Shown piece after piece: positions 24,221 through 33,643 of a DNA stretch of 64,000 bases. Each line of letters starts with the position of its first letter. The stretch's first letter is position 1. A program made the position numbers and the translations under genes. The DNA is taken from contig NZ_SUMB01000010.1 of NCBI RefSeq assembly GCF_005048155.1, positions 248,001 through 312,000 of the forward strand, in the 5' to 3' direction. Source of the stretch: Streptomyces piniterrae. Lineage in GTDB: Bacteria > Actinomycetota > Actinomycetes > Streptomycetales > Streptomycetaceae. Under the pieces are notes generated by a model. It worked only from the letters and a program-made list of their open reading frames with translations, was not told the DNA's origin and did no database searches.

Positions 24221-27200
24221 CTAACGCTCCTGATCGTAGGTGCTGCCGGGGCCGAAGCCCTGCTGGTCATTCTGGGGAACCTCCGAGCGGTCCAGGCCGG
24301 CGGTGCGTCCCTGCTGGACACCGCGGCGCAGATTGCTCAGCCTGCCGCGGACGTCCTCCGGGGCGCGGGAGACCTGGGGGCCGCCCTGTGGGGTCTGCTC
24401 CGCGGCGCCTTCGACCAGGTTGGCCTTGGGCACACGCCGGGGGAGGCCGGAGGCAGTGACTCCGCCCGCCTTAGGCTCGCGCAGCCGCTCCGCCCGCTCC
24501 CAGCGCTCGTCGTTGGAGCTGCGCCAGTCGGTGCCGTCCTGGCCGGTCTCCGGCGCGTTCCGCTGCTGCGGGGCCACCGGCTCCTCACGCTGCTGCCACT
24601 GCTGCTGAGCCTGCGGCGAGCCGCCTCCGCGGCGCGGAAGGCCGGCGTCGGTCCGCGAGTGGGAGTCGCTCGAGGAGGAGCCCGGACGCTCGAATGTTAC
24701 GCGCTCAGACGCATCAGCGGGAGCGGCAGTTGTATTCCGGTCAGATTCCGCTTCGGTTCCGAAGTAACCGCCGAACGCGGGCCGTTCGGACCAATCGTCC
24801 TGCTGTGCGGTCTCGGGCGAGACGTATGGCTGCTGGCCGGTGGTCTCGGAGAAGCCGGGCTCGCCGAACGCCTGGCCGCCGAAGGACCGGTCGTCGTAGA
24901 GCGGTTGATCGGCTTCCACATAGCCCTGCTCGGGATGACCCTGGAAGCCGCCGTCGGACGGCGCCTCGTCGCGGAAGTGCGGCCGGCCGCCCTGATCGTT
25001 CGACTGGGCCGCCTCCAGCGCCGCACGGCGCTCCTCGCGGAGCAGCGAGCGGCCCACGGGGTCCAGCTCGGCCGGGTCCACGGACGGGCCGTAACCGGCG
25101 TCGTCGAAGCCCAGCTCGGCGGCCGTGCGGTGGCCGCCCTCGTACACCGGCTGACGGTGCTCGGGCACGATCCGGGAGACCGTGAAGTCGTCGTCGAACT
25201 GGTCCTCGCCGCCACCACCGTGGGTGATCGCCTCGGGCAGCATGACGAGGGACGTGGTGCCGGCCTGCTCGCCGGAGGGGCGCAGCTGGACCCGGATGCC
25301 GTGCCGGTCGGCCAGCCGGCCGACCACGAACAGGCCCATGCGCTGGGAGATCGCGGCGTCCACGCTCGGCGGGTTGGCCAGCTTGTGGTTGATGTCCGCG
25401 AAGTCCTCGGGGGTGAGCCCGATGCCCTTGTCGTGGATCTCGATCATGACGCGGCCGTCCGGCAGCCGGGTCGCGGCGACCCGCACCTTGGTCTGCGGGG
25501 AGGAGAACGTGGTGGCGTTCTCCAGCAGCTCGGACAGCAGGTGCACGAGGTCGGTCACGGCGGTGCCGTGGATCTCGCTCTCCGGGACGCCGGTGAGTTC
25601 TATTCGCTCGTACGACTCGACCTCGGAGGTCGCCGCCCGCAGGACGTCGATCAGCGGCACCGGCTGGTTCCAGCGGCGGCCGGGCTCCTCGCCCGCGAGG
25701 ATGAGGAGGTTCTCGCCGTTGCGCCGCATACGGGTCGCCAGGTGGTCCAGCTTGAAGAGGTTCTCCAGCTGGTCCGGGTCGGCCTCGTTGTTCTCCAGGT
25801 CGGTGATCAGGGTCAGCTGGCCCTCGATCAGGCTCTGGTTGCGCTGCGACAGGTTGGTGAAGATCGCGTTGACGTTGCCCCGCAGCAGCGCCTGCTCGGC
25901 GGCGAGCCGGACGGCCTCGCGGTGCACCTGGTCGAAGGCGCGGGCGACCTCGCCGATCTCGTCGGTGGTGGAGATCGGGATCGGCTGGACGCGGGTGTCG
26001 ACCCGGCCCGGGTCCGTCCGGGAGAGCTGGTCGACCAGCATCGGCAGCCGCTGCTCGGCGATGCCGAAGGCGGCGTTGCGCAGCTGGCGCATGTTGCGGC
26101 TCATCCGGCGGGCCATCATGCCGGCCACGAGGAAGGCGATGATCAGGGCCGCCACCGCGATGGCGGAGTCGGTGAAGGTGGAGCGCCTGGCGTCGTCGGA
26201 GATCTGCGCCGCCTCGTTCACCGCCTTGTCCGCGAGGTCCTTCTCGATGGCCCGGTACATGTCGAACTTGCCGGTCGAGGCCGCGAACCAGGTTTCGGAC
26301 GTGACGCCCTTGGCGCCCAGCACCTCGGGTGCCGCGCCGCTGGCGATGTAGGTCGACATGGTGTCGATCGGCGGCGGCGTGCGGAACGGCTGCCCGGTGG
26401 CGGCCGCCTGCGCCTTCGCCTGCGCGATCTTCTGCTGCGCGGCCGCCTTCAGCTCGGCGGCGTCGTCCTTCAGCCGGGCGACGTCCTCGGGCGTGCCGCC
26501 GGAGGTGTACTCGCCGATGGCGATGCCCTCCAGGTAGCGATACGACGCGAACGCGGTCAGCTGGAGCTTGTGCTCCTTGCCGCCCTGCGGGGCCGCCGGG
26601 TCGATCAGGAGGTGGGTGCCGATGGAACGCTGCAGCGACTCGGCGGCCTGGGCCAGCGCCACGGCGTAGACGGTGCGGCCGTAGGAGGTGATGTTGCCGG
26701 TGCCCAGGCCCAGCTCGTTCGCGAACTCCATCAGCGGGTGCTGGATCGCGACAAAGCCCTCTTCGGTCTGCACACCGCGCAGCTTGGAGGTGTAGGCGGT
26801 GTTGCGCAGCTGGTCGAGCTTGGGCTCGCTCTCCTCGAACGCCGCGAGCCGGCGCTTGAGGCCCGGCTTGTCCGGCATGTTCTTGACGGCCTCGTGGAAG
26901 GCGTCCGCGGCGTCGTCGGTGGCGCTGCGCGCCTCCGCCACGGCCGGGTCGTCCTTCCTGCCCTTCAGCAGCGGCTCCGCGGTGCGGTCACGCTCGTCGA
27001 TCAGGGCGTTGCTGTAGGAAAGCGCGGCCCGTACGAGCTTCGCGGTGTGCTCGGCGTCCTGCGCTTCCTGCCAGGTGGCGACCGAGCTGTTCACCCGCAG
27101 GCCGCCGAAGACAAGGGCGAGCAGTACGGGGATCAGCAGAATGGCGTTCAGGCGCGTGGTCACCCGCCAGTTGCGCGGGGAGTACTTTCCGCCGCTCACC

Positions 27201-27322
27201 GGAGGCTTCGCGACCGTGTTTTCGGACGCGTCGGAAGCCGGTGCCGCCGTACCTCGCGACGGCGGCGTGAAGTTGCCCCGCCGCGGTTCCTGCGGCTCGG
27301 GGCTCGACTTGCTTCGCCTCAC
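24221..27322 (-). CDS. cvnA: conservon membrane sensor kinase-like protein CvnA (copy 1)
   Basis: A 1033-aa sensor. TM1 spans about residues 57-75, an extracytoplasmic nitrate/nitrite-sensor-like (NIT) helical domain about 85-380, TM2 about 386-404 and HAMP about 405-470. A DHp-like helix has H527 in LDHLATRMRRNGENLL, and a HATPase_c domain has the N-box ELLENAT (599-605), DKGIGL and GLFVVGRLA. Roughly 330 residues of disordered, charged tail follow. The last 80 residues carry a block shared with the other CvnA (GLPRRVPKANLV and DVRGRLSNLRRG). No response regulator is adjacent, as expected for conservons. Confidence 0.93.
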   Translation of the reverse strand: MRRSKSSPEPQEPRRGNFTPPSRGTAAPASDASENTVAKPPVSGGKYSPRNWRVTTRLNAILLIPVLLALVFGGLRVNSSVATWQEAQDAEHTAKLVRAALSYSNALIDERDRTAEPLLKGRKDDPAVAEARSATDDAADAFHEAVKNMPDKPGLKRRLAAFEESEPKLDQLRNTAYTSKLRGVQTEEGFVAIQHPLMEFANELGLGTGNITSYGRTVYAVALAQAAESLQRSIGTHLLIDPAAPQGGKEHKLQLTAFASYRYLEGIAIGEYTSGGTPEDVARLKDDAAELKAAAQQKIAQAKAQAAATGQPFRTPPPIDTMSTYIASGAAPEVLGAKGVTSETWFAASTGKFDMYRAIEKDLADKAVNEAAQISDDARRSTFTDSAIAVAALIIAFLVAGMMARRMSRNMRQLRNAAFGIAEQRLPMLVDQLSRTDPGRVDTRVQPIPISTTDEIGEVARAFDQVHREAVRLAAEQALLRGNVNAIFTNLSQRNQSLIEGQLTLITDLENNEADPDQLENLFKLDHLATRMRRNGENLLILAGEEPGRRWNQPVPLIDVLRAATSEVESYERIELTGVPESEIHGTAVTDLVHLLSELLENATTFSSPQTKVRVAATRLPDGRVMIEIHDKGIGLTPEDFADINHKLANPPSVDAAISQRMGLFVVGRLADRHGIRVQLRPSGEQAGTTSLVMLPEAITHGGGGEDQFDDDFTVSRIVPEHRQPVYEGGHRTAAELGFDDAGYGPSVDPAELDPVGRSLLREERRAALEAAQSNDQGGRPHFRDEAPSDGGFQGHPEQGYVEADQPLYDDRSFGGQAFGEPGFSETTGQQPYVSPETAQQDDWSERPAFGGYFGTEAESDRNTTAAPADASERVTFERPGSSSSDSHSRTDAGLPRRGGGSPQAQQQWQQREEPVAPQQRNAPETGQDGTDWRSSNDERWERAERLREPKAGGVTASGLPRRVPKANLVEGAAEQTPQGGPQVSRAPEDVRGRLSNLRRGVQQGRTAGLDRSEVPQNDQQGFGPGSTYDQER

Positions 27323-27786
27323 TCGACCAACAACCTCTCGGCGCCGGCACTGACTTGCTGTGCCGTTTCTTCTGGGCGTTACTACTCCGGAGTTCAGCGA
27401 ATTTCAGCACGTCAGGCCGTTGCCTTCCAAACACTGGACAAAGTCGGAGTGGGCGTCCAAGAGGGCGAGATAAAAGGGGCGTTAAGGACGAGCCGCTGCA
27501 AAAGGCGGGAGAAATGTGAGCACAGCGAAGCGACGCGTGCGCGAGGGGTGTCGACACCTTGTCGATTCACTGTCGAAACGTTATGAACGCCGTTGTGGGC
27601 GTGTCGAAGGACACAGATCCATACGCCGCTGCACGGAACCGGCCCGAAGCAACAGAAAACCGCCCCGGAAACCAGTCTTCGGAAAGTGCTTTCCGAAATG
27701 GCCTTCTCAAATGGGCCCTCGGAACGGCGTTCCGGTAACAACAGGCGCCCGGCCCGCACCGCCTCGGAGCGGGCCGTCGGCACCCG
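27323..27786 (-). promoter_or_regulatory. inter-conservon region with palindromes
   Basis: 464 nt between the end of conservon 2 and the start of conservon 1, AT-richer than its surroundings and without a gene. It holds a 12-bp perfect palindrome GGTGTCGACACC (27547-27558), a 9-bp-arm hairpin with a 2-nt loop (27678-27697), a GGAAC-N3-GTTCC dyad (27721-27733) and a GC terminator next to cvnD (27750-27776). The cvnA (copy 1) promoter must lie here. Confidence 0.6.
27750..27776 (-). terminator. terminator of conservon 2
   Basis: A perfect 8-bp stem CGGCCCGC/GCGGGCCG (27750-27757 with 27769-27776), starting 10 nt past the cvnD stop on the minus strand. Confidence 0.65.
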
Positions 27787-28380
27787 CTACTGGAGACGCG
27801 CCATCAGCGCGTGCTCGACCAGCGTGATGAGCGCGCTCTTGGCCTCGCTGCGGTGCCGCGCGTCGGTGGTGATGATCGGCGTCCCCGGCCCGATCTGGAG
27901 CGCCTCGCGCACCTCGTCGGGCGTGTACGGCTGATGCCCCTCGAAGCCGTTGAGGGCGATGACGAAGGGCAGGCCGCTGTTCTCGAAGTAGTCGACGGCC
28001 GGGAAGCAGTCGGCGAGCCGGCGGGTGTCGACGAGGACGACCGCCCCGATGGCACCCCGGACCAGGTCGTCCCACATGAACCAGAAGCGGTCCTGACCCG
28101 GCGTACCGAACAGGTACAGGATCAGGTCCTGGTCCAGCGTGATCCGGCCGAAGTCCATCGCCACGGTCGTCGTGGTCTTGTCCGTGACATGGCTCAGATC
28201 GTCGATCCCCGCCGAAGCGGAGGTCATCACGGCCTCCGTCTTCAGCGGATTGATCTCCGAGACCGCGCCGACGAACGTGGTCTTGCCCACGCCGAAGCCG
28301 CCCGCCACCACGATCTTGGCGGAGGTCGTCGCGCGGGCCGCGGCCCCGGCGGCGCCGTCGTCAGATCTTGCGAAGTCCAC
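27787..28380 (-). CDS. cvnD: conservon small GTPase-like protein CvnD (copy 2)
   Basis: A 197-aa paralogue of the protein at 22518-23096. It has the same P-loop GGFGVGKTT, FGTPGQDRF and NGFE in place of NKxD. Differences cluster in the N-terminal 15 residues and a few positions (LSHVTDKT, GPGTPI). Long stretches are identical at the DNA level, suggesting recent gene conversion or strong constraint. It overlaps cvnC by 20 nt, exactly as in copy 1. Confidence 0.93.
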   Translation of the reverse strand: MDFARSDDGAAGAAARATTSAKIVVAGGFGVGKTTFVGAVSEINPLKTEAVMTSASAGIDDLSHVTDKTTTTVAMDFGRITLDQDLILYLFGTPGQDRFWFMWDDLVRGAIGAVVLVDTRRLADCFPAVDYFENSGLPFVIALNGFEGHQPYTPDEVREALQIGPGTPIITTDARHRSEAKSALITLVEHALMARLQ

Positions 28381-28771
28381 TGAGCACCCTCTCCAGCAAG
28401 GTCACGTCCGGCGTGCCGCCGGCTTCGCCGCTGCCGCCCGGCTGGTGGATCGCCACCATCCCGGCCTCCGCCAGGTCCGCGACCAGGATCCGGGCCACAC
28501 CCAGCGGGATGTGCAGCAGCGCCGAGACCTCCGCCACCGACTTCACCTCGCGGCACAGGTGGCAGATCCGCTGGTGCTCGGGCAGCAGCCCGGGCAGCTG
28601 GGAGGGGTCGGCGGTCGTGCTGACCAGCGCCTCGATGGCGAGCTGGTAGCGCGGCCTGGTCCGGCCTCCGGTCATGGCATACGGGCGCACCAGCGGCTGG
28701 TCACCTTCGCCCCCGTACGGCGCTTGGCTGTAGGCGCCGTACGGGCCGGAAGTGGCAGGTGGCGGTGTCAT
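28361..28771 (-). CDS. cvnC: conservon DUF742 protein CvnC (copy 2)
   Basis: A 136-aa DUF742 protein. Only about 30 residues precede the conserved PLVRPYAMTGGRTRPRYQLA block, versus about 100 in copy 1. The Cys pair is kept (ICHLCREVKSVAEVSALL). ATG 28771 has a GGAGG site 4 nt upstream, which decides the start; the frame continues upstream without support. Third gene of the operon. Confidence 0.92.
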   Translation of the reverse strand: MTPPPATSGPYGAYSQAPYGGEGDQPLVRPYAMTGGRTRPRYQLAIEALVSTTADPSQLPGLLPEHQRICHLCREVKSVAEVSALLHIPLGVARILVADLAEAGMVAIHQPGGSGEAGGTPDVTLLERVLSGLRKI

Positions 28772-28875
28772 GGGTCCTCCGGACGGGACAACTGACTGTC
28801 GTCGGATTGGGCCGGTGGGGGGTTCGGCGGGGTGACGGTTGGCGTACTGACGTGTGGTGAGGCGCTGCGGGCGTC

Positions 28876-29298
28876 TCAGTGAAGCAGGCTGCCCTGCAGT
28901 TCGGCACGCAGATCGGGCGTAAGAACGGTGCCCGCGCGGTCGACCAGCAGGGCCATCTCGTAACCGACGAGGCCGATGTCGCACTCGGGGTGCGCCAGAA
29001 CGGCCAGGGACGATCCGTCGGAGACGGACATGATGAAGAGGAAACCGCGCTCCATCTCCACCACGGTCTGGTTGACGGTCCCGCCCTCGAAGATGCGGGA
29101 CGCGCCGGAGGTCAGCGAGGTCAGGCCGGAGGCGACCGCCGCCAGTTGGTCGGCGCGGTCGCGCGGGAACCCCTCGGACATGGCGAGGAGCAGCCCGTCC
29201 GCGGAGACCACCACCGTGTGGGACACCCCGGGGGTGTGCTCCACGAAGTTGGTGATCAACCAGTTCAGATTCTGCGCCGCCTGGCTCATCGGACTCAA
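28876..29298 (-). CDS. cvnB: conservon roadblock/LC7 protein CvnB (copy 2)
   Basis: A 140-aa roadblock/LC7 protein, nearly identical to copy 1. The likely start is TTG 29298, abutting the cvnA stop codon with no gap. ATG 29289 (MSQAAQ) is the alternative but lies too far from the AGGAG site. Rare TTG initiation next to a stop codon implies strict coupling to cvnA translation. Confidence 0.92.
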   Translation of the reverse strand: MSPMSQAAQNLNWLITNFVEHTPGVSHTVVVSADGLLLAMSEGFPRDRADQLAAVASGLTSLTSGASRIFEGGTVNQTVVEMERGFLFIMSVSDGSSLAVLAHPECDIGLVGYEMALLVDRAGTVLTPDLRAELQGSLLH

Positions 29299-32200
29299 CT
29301 AACGCTCCTGCTGGTGAGTGGGGTCGACAATGCCGTGGTTGCCGGTGGCGGAGGTGCCGCCGGCCTGCCGGCCCTGCTGGATACCCCGACGGAGATTGGT
29401 CAGCCGCCCGCGCACATCACTGGGCGCACGCGAGACCTGCGGACCGGACGGTGTGGACTGCTGTTGCTGCGCCGTACCCGCTACGAGATTCGCACGGGGG
29501 ACGCGACGGGGCAGCCCGGAGGTGGTGATACCGCCCGCGGCGGGCTGGCGGATCTGCTCCGCCTGCCGCCACGTCTCATCGTTCGGCGAGGTACGCCACT
29601 GCGCCCGGCTGTCGCCCTGCGCTCCGGGCCCCTGTGCTCCGGGGCCCTGCGCCGGCACGCCGTTGCGCGCGCCGCCGCCCGTGGCCTCGTCGCGGGCGGG
29701 CCCACGGCGCGGTGCCGACGGCGCACCGGAGGCACCCGGCTCGTCGGGGCGGCGCGGCGGTACACCCGCGGCCGCGGACGCCGGATGGCTGAACCAGTTC
29801 GACTCGATCGTGTCGAAGATCGGCGTACGCCCGTCACCGGGTCCCGCGTCGGGGCCGCTCAGCGCGTCACCGGACGGCGCACCGCTGTCCTGCGGCTGAG
29901 CCGCCGGGAACCGGCCTGTCTCGTACTGGCCGGTGTCGTGCTGGCCGGTGTCGCTGTCGAGCTGCTGGAACTGCCCGGTCTGGTGCTGGCCGGTGTCGCT
30001 GTCGAGCTGGCGGAACTGGCCGGTCTCGTACTGGCCCGTGTCGCTGTCCGGCTGCCGGAACTGGCCCGTCTCGTACTGACCCGTCTCGTACTGACCGGCG
30101 CCGCTCTCGGGCCGGGCGAACTGACCGGTGTCACCGGGGCCGTTGCCCGCGCCCTGGCCGGCAGGCCGCTCGGCGGGCCGGGCGAACTCGCCGGCGTCGC
30201 GGCCGCCCTGCGGCGCGAACCGGCCGCCACCCGTGCCGTGCCCACCCTGGTCCGCGCCGGCCGCCGGGGCGGACACGTCGGGACGGGCGAACGCGGTGGT
30301 GTCGGCGGGGCCGCCGGCCGAGGGACGCTCGAAGCTGCCGGTGGTCTCCGGCTCCTCGTGGCCACGCGGGCGGTCCTGCGATTCGCGGGGCGCCAGCGGC
30401 CAGTCGTCACCGGAGTCGCCGCGCTCACGGCGCGCGCCCCAGCTCGTGGTGCCCGGCTGCTGGTCGCTCTGGCCGCCCTGCGGGCCGGAACCGCCCGGCA
30501 GCGCGGCCGCGGCACCCCGCGGCGGCAGCTGCGGACGCTCCTCGCGGCGCGGCGCGCCGGTCGGCGGCGCCACGCTCGGCGTCTGCTGGTCATTCCCGCC
30601 GCGGGCGGGCAGTCCGGGACGGCCGGCGCCGGGGTGCCCGGCGGCCGGGCGCTGGTCGCCGCCCTGAGGCGCGCCAGGAGCGCGTCCCGCGGGAGCCGGG
30701 GCACCGAAGCCGCCCGGCGCTCCGCCACCGGGACCGCCACGACCGGGCAGCGCGGGGCGCCCACCGGCCGACGGGCCCGAGCCGACCTGGCCGCGCGGCG
30801 TGAGCCCCGAGAGCCGGCTGGACGGTGCGCCGCCGATGTCGCCGACGCCGCTCTTGGCCGTGCTCGGCGCGGGCTTCTTGCCGCCCTGCGCCACATCGAC
30901 CGGGAGCATGACCAGCGCGGTGGTGCCACCGGAGTCGGAGGGCCGCAGCTGGATACGGATGCCGTGCCGCAGCGAGAGTCGACCGACCACGAACAGACCC
31001 ATCCGGCGGGACACCGAGACGTCCACGGTCGGCGGGCTGGCGAGCCGCTCGTTGATCGCGGAGAGGTCCTCGGGGGACAGGCCGATACCGGTGTCGTGGA
31101 TCTCGACCAGCACCCGCCCGTCGGGCAGCGCGTGACCGGTCACCTTGACCTTGGTCTGCGGCGACGAGAACGACGTGGCGTTCTCCAGCAGCTCGGCGAG
31201 CAGGTGCACCAGGTCGTTGACGACCCGGCCGGCGACCTCGGTCTGCGGAACGGCGTTGAGCTCGATCCGCTCGTACTGCTCCACCTCGGAGGCGGCCGCA
31301 CGCAGGACGTCGACCAGCGGCACAGGCCGCGTCCACCGGCGTCCCGGCTCCTCACCCGCGAGGACGAGGAGGTTCTCACCGTTACGGCGCATACGGGTGG
31401 CGAGGTGGTCGAGCTTGAACAGCGAGGACAGCTGGTCCGGGTCGGCCTCGCGGGACTCCAGTTCGGAGATCAGCGACAGCTGGCGCTGGATCAGGCCCTG
31501 GCTGCGGCGCGAGAGGTTGGTGAACATCGCGTTGACGTTGCCTCGCAGCAGCGCCTGCTCCGAGGCGAGCCGGACGGCCTCGCGGTGCACGTCGTCGAAG
31601 GCCGCGGCCACCTTGCCGATCTCGTCCCGGCTGTGCACACCGACCGACTCGACGGAGGTGTCCACGTCCTGCGGGTCGGCCTCGGACAGCTGCTTGACCA
31701 GCTCGGGCAGCCGGTCCTGGGCGACCCTCTGCGCGGTGTCCTGGAGGCGGCGCAGCGAGCGGACCATGGAGCGGGCCACGACGAACGCGCCGACCAGCGA
31801 GACACCGAGGACGAGCAGGATCATCGCACCGTTGATGATCGCGACCTGGGTGGCCTCGTTGCGCAGCTCCTTGGACTTCTGCTCCATCTCGGAGAGCAGC
31901 TGCGACTCGATCCGCGACATCTCGGCGATCTTGACGGTGTCGGAGTCGTACCAGTCGAGGTACTTGTACTCCTGGCTGCGGATGCCCTGGCCGCTGGCGA
32001 AGGAGCGGTGCGCGAAGGCGACCGCGGACTTGATCTCGTCGTTGTTGCCGTCCAGGCCGCGGGTGAGCGCGCCGGCGTTGTTGCTGTAGATCTGCGAGAA
32101 GCGGTCCCGGGCGGCCTTCTCGTTGTCCTCCGCGTTACGGCCGGCGAGCCGGTCGTTGGGGGACAGCTCGGGGCCGCCCTGGTGGGCGAGGCCGGCACTG

Positions 32201-33006
32201 ACCAGGGCGCGCTGGATCGACGCGTACTCCTTGGCGTTCGAGAACGCCGCCAGCGCACGGGTGCTGCGGATCATCTCCGGGTTGCTGGTCGCCTGCGCCA
32301 TGTCCTGGGAGAGCGAGAGCAGCGAGGTGATCAGCTGGTTGTAGCTGGTGACGGTCCGCGCCGCGTTGTCCTCGTCCTGGTACGCGTTGCTGCGGATCTC
32401 GTTGAGGGTGTTGAGCTGGCGGCTGATCTCCAGGACGGTCGCGTGGACGCCGGCCATCGAGGAGTCCAGGCCCCGGATGTCGCCGGTGGCCTGGTTGAAG
32501 GAGAGCCGGGCGCGGTCGGTCGCCTCGCGGGGCGCGACAACGTTCGCGTCGTCCTTGGTGTTGCCGCTGCCCGCGATCGGGCCCGCCGACTTGTCCCGCT
32601 CCACCTGGAGCGCGTCGGCGAGCTCGGTCGCCTGCCGCGTCATCTCGGTGAGCAGCTGCATCTTGTCCAGCTGGTCGATGTTCTCCATCGAGTCCTGGAT
32701 ACGGAACGCACCCAGGGTGGTCGCGGCGACGACGGGTAGCGCGAGCAGGGAGACCAGACGGGTGCTGATGCGCCAGTTGCGCAGCGCTATTCGCGAGCCG
32801 GGCCCGCTGGGGCCCTTCGCGGCCTTGGGCTTGCCGCTGTCCGCGGAGTCGGCGCCGGGCGCCTGGCCGTTACGGTCGGCCGGCACACTGCCGCCGCCCG
32901 TCGGACCGTTGCTCTGGGCGCGCTGGGGCGTGGAGGCGCGGTCGGTTCCGCCGCGCAGCTCCGGGTCCGCCGCAGCGCTGCCATCCCTCTTGAAACGTCC
33001 CTGCAC
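29299..33006 (-). CDS. cvnA: conservon membrane sensor kinase-like protein CvnA (copy 2)
   Basis: A 1235-aa sensor with the same order as copy 1: cytoplasmic basic lead, TM1 (LVSLLALPVVAATTLGAF), NIT-like extracytoplasmic domain, TM2 (GAMILLVLGVSLVGAFVV), HAMP, a DHp-like helix (LDHLATRMRRNGENLLVL) and HATPase_c (ELLENATSF, DTGIGL). The sensor domains of the two CvnA proteins differ strongly while the kinase core is close, so they should sense different signals. The tail is about 520 residues, Gly/Pro/Gln-rich, with a 15-residue repeat, and ends in the shared GLPRRVPRANLV and DVRGRLTNLRRGIQQGR blocks. No cytochrome P450 (CvnE) gene accompanies either conservon. Confidence 0.93.
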   Translation of the reverse strand: MQGRFKRDGSAAADPELRGGTDRASTPQRAQSNGPTGGGSVPADRNGQAPGADSADSGKPKAAKGPSGPGSRIALRNWRISTRLVSLLALPVVAATTLGAFRIQDSMENIDQLDKMQLLTEMTRQATELADALQVERDKSAGPIAGSGNTKDDANVVAPREATDRARLSFNQATGDIRGLDSSMAGVHATVLEISRQLNTLNEIRSNAYQDEDNAARTVTSYNQLITSLLSLSQDMAQATSNPEMIRSTRALAAFSNAKEYASIQRALVSAGLAHQGGPELSPNDRLAGRNAEDNEKAARDRFSQIYSNNAGALTRGLDGNNDEIKSAVAFAHRSFASGQGIRSQEYKYLDWYDSDTVKIAEMSRIESQLLSEMEQKSKELRNEATQVAIINGAMILLVLGVSLVGAFVVARSMVRSLRRLQDTAQRVAQDRLPELVKQLSEADPQDVDTSVESVGVHSRDEIGKVAAAFDDVHREAVRLASEQALLRGNVNAMFTNLSRRSQGLIQRQLSLISELESREADPDQLSSLFKLDHLATRMRRNGENLLVLAGEEPGRRWTRPVPLVDVLRAAASEVEQYERIELNAVPQTEVAGRVVNDLVHLLAELLENATSFSSPQTKVKVTGHALPDGRVLVEIHDTGIGLSPEDLSAINERLASPPTVDVSVSRRMGLFVVGRLSLRHGIRIQLRPSDSGGTTALVMLPVDVAQGGKKPAPSTAKSGVGDIGGAPSSRLSGLTPRGQVGSGPSAGGRPALPGRGGPGGGAPGGFGAPAPAGRAPGAPQGGDQRPAAGHPGAGRPGLPARGGNDQQTPSVAPPTGAPRREERPQLPPRGAAAALPGGSGPQGGQSDQQPGTTSWGARRERGDSGDDWPLAPRESQDRPRGHEEPETTGSFERPSAGGPADTTAFARPDVSAPAAGADQGGHGTGGGRFAPQGGRDAGEFARPAERPAGQGAGNGPGDTGQFARPESGAGQYETGQYETGQFRQPDSDTGQYETGQFRQLDSDTGQHQTGQFQQLDSDTGQHDTGQYETGRFPAAQPQDSGAPSGDALSGPDAGPGDGRTPIFDTIESNWFSHPASAAAGVPPRRPDEPGASGAPSAPRRGPARDEATGGGARNGVPAQGPGAQGPGAQGDSRAQWRTSPNDETWRQAEQIRQPAAGGITTSGLPRRVPRANLVAGTAQQQQSTPSGPQVSRAPSDVRGRLTNLRRGIQQGRQAGGTSATGNHGIVDPTHQQER
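29905..30125 (-). repeat. coding tandem repeats in the CvnA tail
   Basis: In-frame repeats encode a ~15-residue unit like FRQLDSDTGQYETGQ about three times, with flanking QYETG partial units. All copies stay in frame, so this is protein-level expansion in a disordered tail. Confidence 0.8.
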
Positions 33007-33643
33007 TAGCGTCGCAACCTCTGGACCAGGCGTCCCTCCGCGCTAACGGCGGGACGGTGTCGAGTCGTAGGGGACCGCAAGTCCCCCATGGCGGTCGTGA
33101 GTGACCGGCGGGCTGCCCCCTCTGGCCGAGAGAGCGGCACCACCGCGCGGCGCCACTTTGCGCCCTGCGCGCCGGCTGAAACGTGCGGCGGTCCGTGGAA
33201 TTCCAGCACAGTGGAGGAATTGCAACAAGAGCGGAACCAGTGGCTGTGACATGGGTGACGCAATGTATGGATCGCGTTACGACACGTAGAGGATTGGGCT
33301 ACCAATAACGGACTTTTAGCCGCGATTCGACCGGTCGGCCGCACTGTCCCAGGTGCGGTGATCGGGAGCGGAACGTGCGCTTCAATCCGGCATTGTCCGA
33401 TTCGCCCCTGGATGTTGATCATGGGAAATGCGGCATTTGTCACACCCTTCGTGAGGAAACTCACAGGAAGATCATTGACTTGTCCACCACATCGCAGGGA
33501 ATAGCGCGCATAGCCTGACGCTTTACAGGGTTGCCCCGATTGACAAGGGCAGCCCTTTCGGCATGCCCGACGCCCGATGCCGTATGTCGGTATGCGGGCA
33601 TGTCGTTTCCCCGATTCCGCATCCCCTCGCGAGGCATGAAGCA
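33007..33643. promoter_or_regulatory. long divergent intergenic region upstream of conservon 2
   Basis: 637 nt without a convincing gene and, past 33190, clearly AT-richer than average. It contains a GGGGAC-N5-GTCCCC hairpin (33070-33086) in the cvnA leader, CCGCAC-N8-GTGCGG (33339-33358) and a GTGAG-GAAA-CTCAC dyad (33451-33464). Promoters for cvnA (-) and the small protein gene (+) must be here; I cannot fix their boxes. Confidence 0.5.

Noticed and set aside
24101..27586. Very long plus-strand open frame (about 1160 codons) opposite cvnA
   Set aside because: It is the antisense shadow of the GC-rich cvnA frame. The minus-strand product has clear TM, HAMP and HATPase features and operon context.
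27516..27827. Small plus-strand frames in the inter-conservon gap
   Set aside because: They run through palindromes and a terminator, lack ribosome binding sites and have AT-rich third positions.
28879..32739. Plus-strand open frame of about 1290 codons opposite conservon 2
   Set aside because: Antisense shadow with Arg/Gly/Val-rich composition and no domain; the minus strand encodes CvnB and CvnA.
33451..33464. BldD box upstream of conservon 2 (GTGAG-N4-CTCAC)
   Set aside because: It is a dyad but does not fit the AGTGA/TCACC half-site pattern closely enough to name a regulator.
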